From Rossellomorea vietnamensis (GTDB taxonomy: Bacteria; Bacillota; Bacilli; Bacillales; Bacillaceae_B): a stretch of DNA of 64,000 nucleotides. The stretch lies in assembly GCF_025398035.1 (NCBI RefSeq), contig NZ_CP104558.1:3606001-3670000 (forward strand). The letters run 5' to 3'. The translations under genes and the position numbers were made by a program. Shown here piece by piece: positions 45,738 through 53,083 of this stretch. The notes below the pieces were generated by a model. The model saw only the letters and a program-made list of their open reading frames with translations. It did no database searches and was not told where the DNA came from. Positions within the stretch are counted from its first letter, which is position 1, and each line of letters begins with the position of its first letter.

Positions 45738-46004
45738 GTGCAGAACACGTGCTACGAAATCGTCGAGGAATTCAGGGACGGATTCAACGAGGAAGCTTTC
45801 AAGGAAAGGTATAGCGATATCTTAAGCAAGTACGACTATATCCTTGGTGATTGGGGATACGGACAGCTCCGATTGAAAGGATTCTTCGATGATCACAATC
45901 AAAAGGCTTCTTTCGACACAAAGGTGAGTACTCATAAGGATTACTTATATGAATACTGTAATTTTGGGTGCGCTTATTTTCTCGTGAAGAAAGTCAATAA
46001 ATAA
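45738..46004 (+). CDS. yutD: YutD-like protein (DUF1027, GTG start)
   Basis: Cytosolic protein of 88 residues of the YutD family. It begins with NTCYEIVEEFRDGFNEEAF and has the conserved ILGDWGYGQLRLKGF and a C-terminal YLYEYCNFGCAYFLVKK with two Cys. The GTG at 45738 is chosen because AGAGGTGAT lies six bases upstream; the GTG at 45729 overlaps that site. A perfect hairpin terminator follows. The function is unknown. Confidence 0.83.
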   Translation: MQNTCYEIVEEFRDGFNEEAFKERYSDILSKYDYILGDWGYGQLRLKGFFDDHNQKASFDTKVSTHKDYLYEYCNFGCAYFLVKKVNK

Positions 46005-46008
46005 TGGT

Positions 46009-46052
46009 GAAAGGAACAAACGATGATGGTCGTTTGTTCCTTTCTTTTATTT
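46009..46052 (+). terminator. Terminator of yutD
   Basis: Perfect 15-base stem GAAAGGAACAAACGA / TCGTTTGTTCCTTTC with a six-base loop, then TTTTATTT. Confidence 0.9.
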
Positions 46053-46355
46053 ATTTTCAGTATAGGGCGGTTCTTCATTCACATCCGGGTCGGCATGAAC
46101 AGGATGCGATCCGGGTTCCTGACGGGGTATATCCTGATGCAGGGATTTATTCTCGTAGTTGAAGGCACTATAATACCGTTGGCCTTCTTCCCATGGTGTA
46201 CTCTTGTTTTCGACAGGGGTATGCTTACCTCTGGGAGCACCGTAAGGACCTTCCGGAAGTGTCTCGGGGACGAGGAAATTACGGTAGGTTTCTACATTGG
46301 AGAAGTCACTGTATTCCTCGTCTTCTTTGTCATAGGATTTCCGGTCTTTGCTCAT
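46047..46355 (-). CDS. Small hydrophilic cytosolic protein (possibly DUF3905)
   Basis: Protein of 102 residues with no membrane segment, rich in Glu, Pro and Tyr. It includes FLVPETLPEGPYGAPRGKH and STPWEEGQRYYSAFNYENKSL, and ends EEPPYTENK. The pattern recalls a Bacillus-specific DUF3905-type family, but I cannot confirm that. GGTGGGAG precedes the ATG at 46355. It lies head to tail with the DUF3055-like gene on the same strand. The function is unknown; such families are often sporulation-linked. Confidence 0.65.
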   Translation of the reverse strand: MSKDRKSYDKEDEEYSDFSNVETYRNFLVPETLPEGPYGAPRGKHTPVENKSTPWEEGQRYYSAFNYENKSLHQDIPRQEPGSHPVHADPDVNEEPPYTENK

Positions 46356-46428
46356 TTTATCTCCCACCTTTCATACCATTAGTATGTGAGGGGGAGGTGG
46401 AGTTCATTCTCTCAGGGGACCAAATGGA

Positions 46429-46698
46429 TCAAAGAATGATTTCACCTAAGAAGTCCCGTAATTCATCCGCTTCTTCTTCGGTTAATTTAAATACACTCTC
46501 AACGTATCCCGGTTCATCAAGGTCATCTCTTCCCATGATGGCAAATCGACTGCCCTGAAGATCCAGTACCAATGATTTGCCGTAATAGCGTTCCGTTTGG
46601 GTAATGGCCAGGTCGTACCGCTGATTTTCCCCCATGAAACTTACGAATCGCGTTCGTGTATTCTCTGTATCGTCATATAAATAAAAACGTTCACTCAT
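46429..46698 (-). CDS. DUF3055-like protein
   Basis: Protein of 89 residues starting MSERFYLYDDTENTRTRFV, with ERYYGKSLVLDLQGSRFAIMG and an acidic C-terminal helix, TEEEADELRDFLGE. No signal or membrane segment is present. GAGGAGG precedes adjacent GTG (46701) and ATG (46698) codons; I list the ATG. It matches my recollection of the DUF3055 family of Bacillus. It is followed by the 46355 gene on the same strand. The function is unknown. Confidence 0.72.
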   Translation of the reverse strand: MSERFYLYDDTENTRTRFVSFMGENQRYDLAITQTERYYGKSLVLDLQGSRFAIMGRDDLDEPGYVESVFKLTEEEADELRDFLGEIIL

Positions 46699-46834
46699 CA
46701 CGATGTCCTCCTCTTTTTATGCTTATTTCATCATACCAAACTGAGAGGGGAATTGCAGGATGTACCTGTATGGGCCAGGTGAAATTATGTTAAAATAAAG
46801 TGTCAGGTTATTGTTGAAGAGAGAGGTGAGCATC

Positions 46835-47272
46835 ATGTATTTCGTAGACAGGGAAAAGATTGAAGAAATATTGGTCTATATGGATGAGCAGCTAAACATA
46901 TTCAGCCGTCAGGAACAGTGGAATGCTACTCTGGAAAAATTGGCGCTCGAAAGGGTTGCCCACGTCATCATTGAATCTGTCTTGGACGTAGGGAACAGCA
47001 TGATCGATGGATTCATCATGAGGGATCCGGGGAGCTATGAGGATATCATTGATATTCTCCTGGATGAAAAAGTGATCACGGACAAGATGAGTGAAGACCT
47101 GAAACGCCTCGTCGAACAGCGTAAATCACTGGTTCAGGAATATACAACCATCGACCACAAGCAATTACATACGATCCTGAAAGAAGTGTCCCAAACACTG
47201 AACCAGTTCCCGTTACAGGTCCGAAACTACCTTGAAAATGAATTGGGCCCCGTTTCGGCATTTAAAAACTAA
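46835..47272 (+). CDS. yutE: DUF86/HEPN-like protein YutE
   Basis: All-helical protein of 145 residues of the DUF86 (HepT-like HEPN) family. The core is ERVAHVIIESVLDVGNSMIDG with the conserved RxxxHV region, followed by GSYEDIIDILLDEKVI and VEQRKSLVQEYTTID. HEPN toxins of this type pair with MNT nucleotidyltransferases; no such partner is adjacent, so YutE probably is not an active toxin-antitoxin module here. GAGAGGTGA precedes the ATG at 46835. A terminator follows. The function is unknown. Confidence 0.82.
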   Translation: MYFVDREKIEEILVYMDEQLNIFSRQEQWNATLEKLALERVAHVIIESVLDVGNSMIDGFIMRDPGSYEDIIDILLDEKVITDKMSEDLKRLVEQRKSLVQEYTTIDHKQLHTILKEVSQTLNQFPLQVRNYLENELGPVSAFKN

Positions 47273-47280
47273 ACGTATTT

Positions 47281-47319
47281 GACAGCGCTTTCTTTTCAAC
47301 AGAAGCGCTGTCTTATTTT
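47281..47319 (+). terminator. Terminator of yutE
   Basis: Stem GACAGCGCTT / AAGCGCTGTC with a 12-base loop, then TTATTTTC. Confidence 0.87.
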
Positions 47320-47391
47320 CTTTAGAGAGTGACTTTTAATGAAGCAAATAGAAATATTGGACATACTAACCAGACTAAATGGAGGTAGATG

Positions 47392-48156
47392 ATGAAAGAG
47401 TATAAAGGGTATTTAATCGATTTGGATGGAACGATGTATAAAGGGAAGGAGAAGATTGAAGAAGCGGGGGATTTCGTGAAGCGGCTGCAGGATAAAGGCT
47501 TACCTTATCTCTTCGTGACGAACAACTCTTCAAGAAGACCGGAACAGGTGGCGGAAAAATTGCGGTCATTTGATATTCCCGCAACAAAGGAACAGGTATT
47601 TACGACATCCATGGCGACGGCACAGTATATGGCGAAGGAAAAGCCTGAAGGAACGGCCTATGTCATAGGTGAAGAGGGGATACGCTCAGCACTTGAAGAA
47701 AACGGCATTACACTGCAGGAAGATAAACCGGATTTCGTAGTAGTGGGGATTGACCGTGAGATTAATTACGAGAAATTATCCCTCGCTTGCCTGGGGGTGA
47801 GAAACGGGGCAACGTTCATTTCAACGAATGGAGATATCGCGATTCCGACTGAAAGGGGATTGCTTCCGGGGAATGGTTCCCTGACGTCTGTCGTGACGGT
47901 CTCCACCCAGACCGAACCGATCTTTATCGGAAAGCCGGAGTCCATCATCATGGAACAGGCATTGTCTGTGTTAGGTGTCTCAAAGGAAGAAACCCTGATG
48001 GTAGGGGATAACTATGATACAGATATCCTGGCAGGAATAAATGCAGGACTCGATACGCTCCTTGTTCATACAGGAGTTACAACAAAAGAAGCGTTGACCG
48101 AAAAGCATATTCAGCCTACCTACACAATTGAAACATTGGATCAATGGGATATATAA
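47392..48156 (+). CDS. yutF: HAD-superfamily IIA phosphatase YutF (NagD/AraL-like)
   Basis: Sugar-phosphate or p-nitrophenyl-phosphatase-type HAD enzyme, 254 residues. The motifs are present in order: nucleophile DLDGT in GYLIDLDGTMYKG, motif II FVTNNSSR, Lys in FIGKPESIIM, and motif IV VGDNYDTDILAGINAG. The C2a cap between motifs II and III fits the NagD subfamily. The start at 47392 is preferred because GGAGG lies six bases upstream; the ATG at 47389 is too close. It shares gene order with B. subtilis. The substrate is unknown. Confidence 0.92.
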   Translation: MKEYKGYLIDLDGTMYKGKEKIEEAGDFVKRLQDKGLPYLFVTNNSSRRPEQVAEKLRSFDIPATKEQVFTTSMATAQYMAKEKPEGTAYVIGEEGIRSALEENGITLQEDKPDFVVVGIDREINYEKLSLACLGVRNGATFISTNGDIAIPTERGLLPGNGSLTSVVTVSTQTEPIFIGKPESIIMEQALSVLGVSKEETLMVGDNYDTDILAGINAGLDTLLVHTGVTTKEALTEKHIQPTYTIETLDQWDI

Positions 48157-48166
48157 TATAAAAAAA

Positions 48167-48190
48167 GTGGAGGCTGATTGCAGCCTCCAC
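48167..48190. terminator. Hairpin after yutF, with U-run on the minus strand
   Basis: GTGGAGGCTG / CAGCCTCCAC is a ten-base stem with a four-base loop. On the plus strand only ATCTTTC follows, a weak tail for yutF. On the minus strand it is followed by seven U residues (48160-48166), a much better terminator for a leftward transcript. Confidence 0.7.
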
Positions 48191-48735
48191 ATCTTTCATT
48201 ACCCTGCTGAGTACTCAAATAGAAGAAAATGTCTTTAATTAGTAACATATTCATAATAGACAACACACGTTTGTATAAGTAAAATAGAACTAGTGTGAAA
48301 AGAAGTAAGCAAAATACTATTTATACTAAGGGGGACTTTTGCAGTGGCCCTTTTGGTAACAATATCTATGCCTCTATAGATATTGTTGTAAAAATAAGTA
48401 GTAGGATCGTACATTATACTCCTAATGAATTATGTTTTTTCCTCTAACTAACGTTAACTTTCCATGACGCATATTTGAGTACCCAGAAGGTTCATGAAGA
48501 CGAATGAGTGAAATTAATGAATTTTTTTAAAAAAGTTTTCGAAATTAAGTGTAAAGGTATCCAACTAGGGTAAACATCAAAGGTAGTAGGGGACTATTAG
48601 CATTGATACCTTTTCAATTTCTAACTATTCTTTACGAATGTACACAACTTTAAGAATGAAAGTCACTGTTTCTTAGCTTGATTTTCGAAACAATCCACGT
48701 CATTTCTAAAGAATTTTTAAAAGGGTAGTGAGGTA
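48191..48735. other. 545-bp gap with an unexplained hairpin and an 11-codon reading frame
   Basis: No gene of normal size is visible. At 48344 a GTG with AAGGGGG nine bases upstream opens an 11-codon frame (MALLVTISMPL) ending at 48379. Its end is embedded in a perfect 12-base stem AACAATATCTAT / ATAGATATTGTT (48358-48387) with no T-run. The rest is AT-rich and unremarkable up to the HTH gene. Confidence 0.5.
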
Positions 48736-48987
48736 ATGAGTATTACAGTTACAGGACTTGTCGGAAAGAAAATAAGGCACCATAGAAGAGCGAAAGAAAT
48801 CACCATACAAGAATTAAGTCGTAAATGTGGATTAACGGTCAATTATATTTCGTTGATTGAAAAGGGAGAGGCGAATCCGTCCCTGAACAAGTTGAATGCC
48901 ATTGTGTGTGCTCTTGACGTACAGTGGGAAGACATCATGCCGACTTGTGAAGAACATGAAGACATCTACAATCAAACGATTCTTTAA
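48736..48987 (+). CDS. Small Xre-family HTH regulator
   Basis: DNA-binding protein of 83 residues, nearly all one Cro/C1-type HTH domain: GKKIRHHRRAKEITIQELSRK, then CGLTVNYISLIEKGEANPSL and LNAIVCALDVQWEDIMP. The last 12 residues are acidic. There is no dimerisation or sensor domain, so it is a minimal regulator like many SinR or stand-alone Xre proteins. AGTGAGGTA precedes the ATG. It converges on, and overlaps by 4 bp, the Sda-like gene on the other strand. Its target is unknown; the pairing with a sporulation checkpoint gene is suggestive only. Confidence 0.85.
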   Translation: MSITVTGLVGKKIRHHRRAKEITIQELSRKCGLTVNYISLIEKGEANPSLNKLNAIVCALDVQWEDIMPTCEEHEDIYNQTIL

Positions 48988-49106
48988 TGAACTAATTTTC
49001 TCTTTTTAATTTCTTGTTCGATCAGAATGATGAATTCATTACTGAGTTTTAACTGTTTTGCTTTTGTATAGGCATCGATAAGGGCTTTGTCACTCAGGAG
49101 TTTAAT
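48984..49106 (-). CDS. sda: Sda-like sporulation histidine-kinase inhibitor (ATT start)
   Basis: Encodes 40 residues, KLLSDKALIDAYTKAKQLKL then SNEFIILIEQEIKKRKLVH, which has the Sda pattern (KLSDELLIESY... FIELIENEIKRR in B. subtilis). Sda is a helical hairpin that blocks autophosphorylation of KinA/KinB when DNA replication is disturbed. In this frame TGA at the ribosome-binding site GAGGTGA is followed by GAT-CTT-ATT-AAA; the only start-like codon with correct spacing is ATT at 49104-49106. No ATG, GTG or TTG is available in frame before the conserved core. A sigma-A promoter lies 150 bp upstream. It converges with the HTH gene. Confidence 0.8.
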   Translation of the reverse strand: MKLLSDKALIDAYTKAKQLKLSNEFIILIEQEIKKRKLVH

Positions 49107-49252
49107 AAGATCTCACCTCGATCATTTTCAAAACGTATGTGAAATGTGTGATGCTGCGGACTCCAAACGAGTGATAGCCTTTTTTGGGTGTGTATGTAGT
49201 CAGTTTAGCCCTGGGTACAACTATAATGAATATAATTACAACTATAGTGGTA

Positions 49253-49281
49253 ATTATATAAAACTATCCTCTGTTGTGCAA
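49253..49281 (-). promoter_or_regulatory. Sigma-A promoter of the sda-like gene
   Basis: Minus-strand TTGCAC-17 bp-TATAAT. It gives a leader of about 140 nt containing two copies of an AACTATA-type motif (49220 and 49240). I see no clear DnaA box, although sda is DnaA-controlled in B. subtilis. Confidence 0.75.
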
Positions 49282-49373
49282 ACATTAAGTTAGTTAAATG
49301 GATCTAATTATTTACAATGAATGATCTTTTAGGGTTAATTGTATTATTTACCTTGTGCACTTCTTCCATCACT

Positions 49374-49402
49374 AAAAATCAGACGACCCTGTCGTCTGAT
49401 TT
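49374..49402 (-). terminator. Terminator of yutG
   Basis: Perfect stem AATCAGACGAC / GTCGTCTGATT with a three-base loop; on the minus strand it is followed by a U-run. Confidence 0.88.
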
Positions 49403-49418
49403 GGAATACTTATATACC

Positions 49419-49919
49419 CTACTTTGCGCCTTTCGCCCGGTGTGCCAATCGGCTTGAAGCGGCCGCTGCAATGGCTCCTACAATATCATCCAGGAAGGTA
49501 TGGCACATACCTGATGATTTATCATTCAATCGCTCCAGGATCCCCGGCTTCTGTTTATCGATATATCCATAGTTCGTGAATCCGATTGATCCGTATACAT
49601 TCACAATGGAAAAGGCCAGGATTTCATCCACACCATATAATCCTTCATCTACTTCAACAATCGCCTGCAAGGGTTCCATCAGCATCTTTTTCTCAGCTAA
49701 TATATCAAGTTGAATACCTGTAAGTATAGCGTTCTGCACTTCACGCTTCGTCAATACACGTTCCACGTTATAGACACATTCCTCCAATTCAAGATCAGGA
49801 TGATACTTCTGTTGAAGGTACATGACTAATTGAGCGATATCTTCTATTTCCACTCCTCTTTCATGCAGCCATTTCCGTGCTGTTTTCTCTAATAAATCCA
49901 TTGACTCTTTATCCTTCAT
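49419..49919 (-). CDS. yutG: Phosphatidylglycerophosphatase A-like protein YutG
   Basis: Cytosolic protein of 166 residues of the PgpA-like/YutG family. The N-terminal ARKWLHERGVEIEDIAQLV, the central EGLYGVDEILAFSIVNVYGSIG and the C-terminal HTFLDDIVGAIAAAASSRLAHR are conserved family blocks; DDIVGA is the PgpA-type acidic motif. Unlike E. coli PgpA it lacks strong membrane segments. AAAGGTGA precedes the ATG at 49919; the GTG at 49928 is too close. Enzymatic activity on phosphatidylglycerophosphate is not certain. Confidence 0.83.
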   Translation of the reverse strand: MKDKESMDLLEKTARKWLHERGVEIEDIAQLVMYLQQKYHPDLELEECVYNVERVLTKREVQNAILTGIQLDILAEKKMLMEPLQAIVEVDEGLYGVDEILAFSIVNVYGSIGFTNYGYIDKQKPGILERLNDKSSGMCHTFLDDIVGAIAAAASSRLAHRAKGAK

Positions 49920-50152
49920 CTTATTCACCTTTTTCCTTGAAAGATTATAAAACCCCTATTTCGATTAGACGAAGCCTTGTTTTACTCATATGATACCCGA
50001 TTGAAAAATAGACATAATAATAGCTTCTGTTCTCATTCTTGCCCATCCATGGATTTGGATATTCATAAATGCTTGGGAATGATGATCCCGGATAGCGCAT
50101 TTAGCACATGAATGATGAAAAAGAACGGTCATTAAAGATAGGAGAGGTCGGT

Positions 50153-51154
50153 ATGTCTCAAGAGATTTTAATAAACCATTTTGGGTTACATCCTGAGCGG
50201 GCATTCTTCGATGGAATGATGGATCGATATATGGTCGGGGGATTAGTATATAGTATTGTGGGTGTATCGAATATGGAACAGGAAACCCTGGTGGAACTCT
50301 ATAAATTAGCAGAACACCTGAAAAGCACAGGGGACCGGCATGTGTCGACCTTTGTACAGAGCCATGAGGGGAAATTCCTCGTAGTGGAAAAGGATAAGGA
50401 TTATGTCGTCCTTCGAAATGAGGGCATGGAATCCCCGCCTTATCATAAGCTCGGCCGAAAGCTAAGCAAATTCCATTTCAGGGGACGGACCTTCGAAGAG
50501 AAAGTGGAAAAAATAAATCGCATGGGACAGTGGAAGAGTCTGTGGGAAAAGCGGATGGCTCAATTGGAAAAAGCCTATTATCAGGTCATTCAGGACCAGC
50601 CCGCTGACGAGTTTGAACGCCGGTTTGTCGAGAGTTATCCTTATTATAGTGCGCTTTCGGAAAATGCCATTCAATACCTGGTCGATACGGAGCTTGATGA
50701 AGACCCGAAGGCAGAGGATGCCGGAACGATCTGTCATGAACGATTTCTCGATTCCACATGGGGGACCGAAATGTGCATACATTTCCCGTTTCAATGGGTA
50801 TTCGACCATTGCAGCCGGGACATAGCCGAGTGGGTGAGGGAACGATACTTCATGAGGAGCCAAACGTTTCATCCTGAGCTTCAGGAATTCATGAAAGAGT
50901 ATGAGTCGGTTACACCCCTTTCTCCTTTTGCATGGAGGTTGTTGTATTCCCGGCTATTGTTTCCCCTGCATTATTTCGAATGCATCGAGGAGTACTACAT
51001 TTCACAATCAGAACAGGAGAAAAAGACAGTCGAGGAGAAACTGGAGCGCTATTTGAAGAATTCACATCAATACGAAGCGTTTCTGGCGGATTTTTACCAT
51101 ATGTCGGAGGTTCCTGTGAAGAAATGGGGAATTCCCCTCATTGCATGGCTGTAA
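50153..51154 (+). CDS. yutH: Spore coat protein YutH (CotS/CotI-type kinase fold)
   Basis: Protein of 333 residues resembling the aminoglycoside-kinase-fold coat proteins (CotS, CotI, YsxE, YutH). The weak kinase signature ICHERFLDSTWG takes the place of the usual HGD catalytic loop, and the C-terminal region is helical and aromatic. Some members of this group are protein kinases and others are probably inactive; the catalytic Asp seems poorly conserved here. The start at 50153 has GGAGAGG upstream; 50108 lacks a site. Mother-cell expression is expected. A GGGGACGGACCTTCG stretch at 50481 resembles the dispersed repeat but is in frame and may be chance. Confidence 0.82.
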   Translation: MSQEILINHFGLHPERAFFDGMMDRYMVGGLVYSIVGVSNMEQETLVELYKLAEHLKSTGDRHVSTFVQSHEGKFLVVEKDKDYVVLRNEGMESPPYHKLGRKLSKFHFRGRTFEEKVEKINRMGQWKSLWEKRMAQLEKAYYQVIQDQPADEFERRFVESYPYYSALSENAIQYLVDTELDEDPKAEDAGTICHERFLDSTWGTEMCIHFPFQWVFDHCSRDIAEWVRERYFMRSQTFHPELQEFMKEYESVTPLSPFAWRLLYSRLLFPLHYFECIEEYYISQSEQEKKTVEEKLERYLKNSHQYEAFLADFYHMSEVPVKKWGIPLIAWL

Positions 51155-51225
51155 CCCATTTCGCCGCGAGGGAGCTGCCTTCCCTTTTATGCTAAACTAA
51201 AGAAAAGTGAAGGCAGGGGATGTAT

Positions 51226-52188
51226 ATGAAACCATTCATCTATATTACGAGGAAACTTCCTGAGGCCGTGGTCGCCCCATTAAAAAGTGAGTTCGATGTG
51301 GAGATGTGGGAAAAGGAGGATGCCCAGGTACCAAGGGACATCCTCCTGGAGAAAGCAGAGAAAGCATCTGCTTTACTTACCATGCTATCGGACAAGGTCG
51401 ACCGGGAACTCTTACAGAATGCCTCCTATTTGAAAGTTGTGGCAAACCTTGCGGTGGGCTTCGATAATATCGATCTGGAAGCGGCAAAGGAAAAGGGTGT
51501 CACAATCACCAATACACCAGATGTCCTGACGGAAACGACGGCGGATTTAACTTTCGCCCTCCTGATGGCAACCTCACGACGAGTCGTAGAAGCCGACCGG
51601 TATATTAAAGAAGGGAAGTGGAAAAGCTGGTCACCCCTTCTCCTTGCCGGAACGGATATTCATCATAAAACGATGGGGATCGTCGGAATGGGAAGCATCG
51701 GGGAAGCTGTGGCGAGAAGGGCGAAAGGATTTAATATGGAAGTACTGTACCATAACCGTTCCCGTAAACCCGAAGCCGAAGAGACCCTTGGAGTCCGATA
51801 TGTGTCATTCGATGACATTCTTGCCCAATCGGATTTCGTGGTCGTCCTGGCACCTTTAAACACGGAAACACAGGGTATGTTCCAGGAAGATCAATTCAGA
51901 AAAATGAAGAACACAGCGATCTTCATCAATGCAGCACGTGGAGCCATCGTCAATGAAGCGGCCCTCCTGCAGGCGTTAAAGAGGGGAGACATCGCGGGAG
52001 CCGGCCTGGATGTATTCGAAACCGAACCGATAAGCGAGGATCATCCTCTCCTCCAATTGGATCAAGTCGTCGCCCTCCCCCATATCGGAAGCTCTTCCAA
52101 AGACACCCGTCTTGACATGATGACCCTGTGTGTAGAGAACATACAGGCCGTTCTTAAAGGGGACAACCCGAAAACAGCGGTAAAGTAA
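51226..52188 (+). CDS. D-2-hydroxyacid dehydrogenase (glyoxylate/hydroxypyruvate reductase type)
   Basis: NAD(P)-dependent oxidoreductase of 320 residues. The Rossmann motif is GIVGMGSIGEAVARRA near residue 150. The catalytic triad elements Arg (NAARGAIV), Glu (DVFETEP) and His (LPHIGSSS) are all present. The N-terminal IYITRKLPEAVVAPLKSEF resembles glycerate/glyoxylate reductases such as GyaR. The start at 51226 has AGGGG seven bases upstream; the ATG at 51220 is too close to the site. It stands alone between yutH and yutI. Glyoxylate or hydroxypyruvate is the likely substrate. Confidence 0.9.
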   Translation: MKPFIYITRKLPEAVVAPLKSEFDVEMWEKEDAQVPRDILLEKAEKASALLTMLSDKVDRELLQNASYLKVVANLAVGFDNIDLEAAKEKGVTITNTPDVLTETTADLTFALLMATSRRVVEADRYIKEGKWKSWSPLLLAGTDIHHKTMGIVGMGSIGEAVARRAKGFNMEVLYHNRSRKPEAEETLGVRYVSFDDILAQSDFVVVLAPLNTETQGMFQEDQFRKMKNTAIFINAARGAIVNEAALLQALKRGDIAGAGLDVFETEPISEDHPLLQLDQVVALPHIGSSSKDTRLDMMTLCVENIQAVLKGDNPKTAVK

Positions 52189-52189
52189 A

Positions 52190-52223
52190 AAAAACCTGAA
52201 TCCAAATAAGGATTCAGGTTTTT
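52190..52223. terminator. Bidirectional terminator between convergent genes
   Basis: Fourteen-base stem AAAAACCTGAATCC / GGATTCAGGTTTTT with a six-base loop. It serves the dehydrogenase gene and yutI. Confidence 0.92.
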
Positions 52224-52237
52224 AGATTAAATCTCGA

Positions 52238-52474
52238 TTAGAATACTTGCTCTACTTCAACGATACCAGGAACTTCTTCCACCAATGCGCGTTCGATTCC
52301 TGCCTTTAATGTGATGGTTGAACTTGGGCAGCTTCCGCAAGCACCAAGAAGGCGCAATTTCACAATGCCGTCTTCAACGTCTACAAGTTCACAATCTCCA
52401 CCATCGCGAAGTAGGAACGGACGTAATTTATCTAATACTTCCTGAACGGGTGCAATCATTTCGTTTTCAGCCAT
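52238..52474 (-). CDS. yutI: NifU C-terminal-domain Fe-S protein YutI
   Basis: Small Nfu-type Fe-S carrier of 78 residues, consisting only of the NifU C-terminal domain. The cluster-binding CxxC is Cys46-Cys49 in GACGSCPSS. It begins [21 protein letters not shown], with [18 protein letters not shown] in between. GGAAAGGAG lies before the ATG. Nfu proteins deliver [4Fe-4S] clusters from the Suf scaffold to targets such as lipoyl synthase or aconitase. With yutM and suf it is part of the Fe-S supply encoded in this window. Confidence 0.94.
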   Translation of the reverse strand: MAENEMIAPVQEVLDKLRPFLLRDGGDCELVDVEDGIVKLRLLGACGSCPSSTITLKAGIERALVEEVPGIVEVEQVF

Positions 52475-52661
52475 AATTATCTACTCCTTTCCTTACTATC
52501 TATTATAATGACATATTCGCAAAAAATCTATCAACCTGCAAAGGATTGGGCATTTCTTTTTCAAGAAATGTTTCCCATTCCGTTTCCAGAAAGAAAATGG
52601 TTCCAACCCCCCTGCTTTTTTTGTAAAATAAACAAAAGAGGGGAATAAGGGGGAGAATCAC

Positions 52662-52988
52662 ATGAATCGTAAGCCAGTTGAACTTTACGTGTACGGGGCA
52701 GAAATACTTTGTCCAAGCTGCGTGAACTTGCCATCATCGAAAGAAACGTACGAATGGCTGGAGGCTGCAGTGAGCAGGAAATATCCAAATCAACCATTTG
52801 TCATTAAATATGTGGATATCCATAATCCGCCGGAAGAAGAATCGGTGAAACAGTTTGCCTCAAGGGTAGTGGAAGAAGATATGTTCTATCCCATTGTCTT
52901 ATTGGAAGGCAAAATTGTCGGAGAAGGAAATCCCCGTCTGAAGACGATCTACTCAGAACTTGAGAAGTATGGATATAAGGCGGTTTGA
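52662..52988 (+). CDS. yuzD: YuzD-like disulfide-type protein (DUF1462)
   Basis: Protein of 108 residues, VELYVYGAEILCPSCVNLPSS at the N-terminus (shown here as one motif with CPSC), with a CxxC at the position of a thioredoxin-like active site. VKQFASRVVEEDMFYPIVLL and a C-terminal helix follow. GGGGGAG precedes the ATG. The fold is thioredoxin-like, so a redox or metal-binding role is plausible. It lies between yutI and yutJ as in B. subtilis, next to Fe-S genes. Confidence 0.83.
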   Translation: MNRKPVELYVYGAEILCPSCVNLPSSKETYEWLEAAVSRKYPNQPFVIKYVDIHNPPEEESVKQFASRVVEEDMFYPIVLLEGKIVGEGNPRLKTIYSELEKYGYKAV

Positions 52989-53002
52989 TCAATCTTGGTG
53001 AG

Positions 53003-53033
53003 AAAGGCTTTCTATAGAGGAAGCCTTTTTTTG
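53003..53033 (+). terminator. Terminator of yuzD
   Basis: Stem AAAGGCTT / AAGCCTTT with a ten-base loop and a following T-run. Confidence 0.85.
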
Positions 53034-53049
53034 ATGGAATAATGCGCAT

Positions 53050-53077
53050 AAAAAAGAACCGCCCACGAGCGGTTCTT
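53050..53077 (-). terminator. Terminator of yutJ
   Basis: Minus-strand stem AAGAACCGC / GCGGTTCTT with a six-base loop, followed by U residues. Confidence 0.87.
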
Positions 53078-53083
53078 ATTACA

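Noticed and set aside
46835..47272. YutE as half of a HepT-MntA toxin-antitoxin pair
   Set aside because: No nucleotidyltransferase partner gene lies on either side, and the family is conserved as a stand-alone gene in Bacillus.
49215..49262. AT-rich direct repeats of AACTATA in the sda leader, considered as an iteron or CRISPR-like array
   Set aside because: There are only two imperfect copies, without regular spacers; they are part of the promoter-leader region.
50481..50495. GGGGACGGACCTTCG inside yutH resembling the dispersed repeat
   Set aside because: There is no matching second arm, and the bases encode FRGRTF smoothly in frame; chance similarity is the simpler reading.
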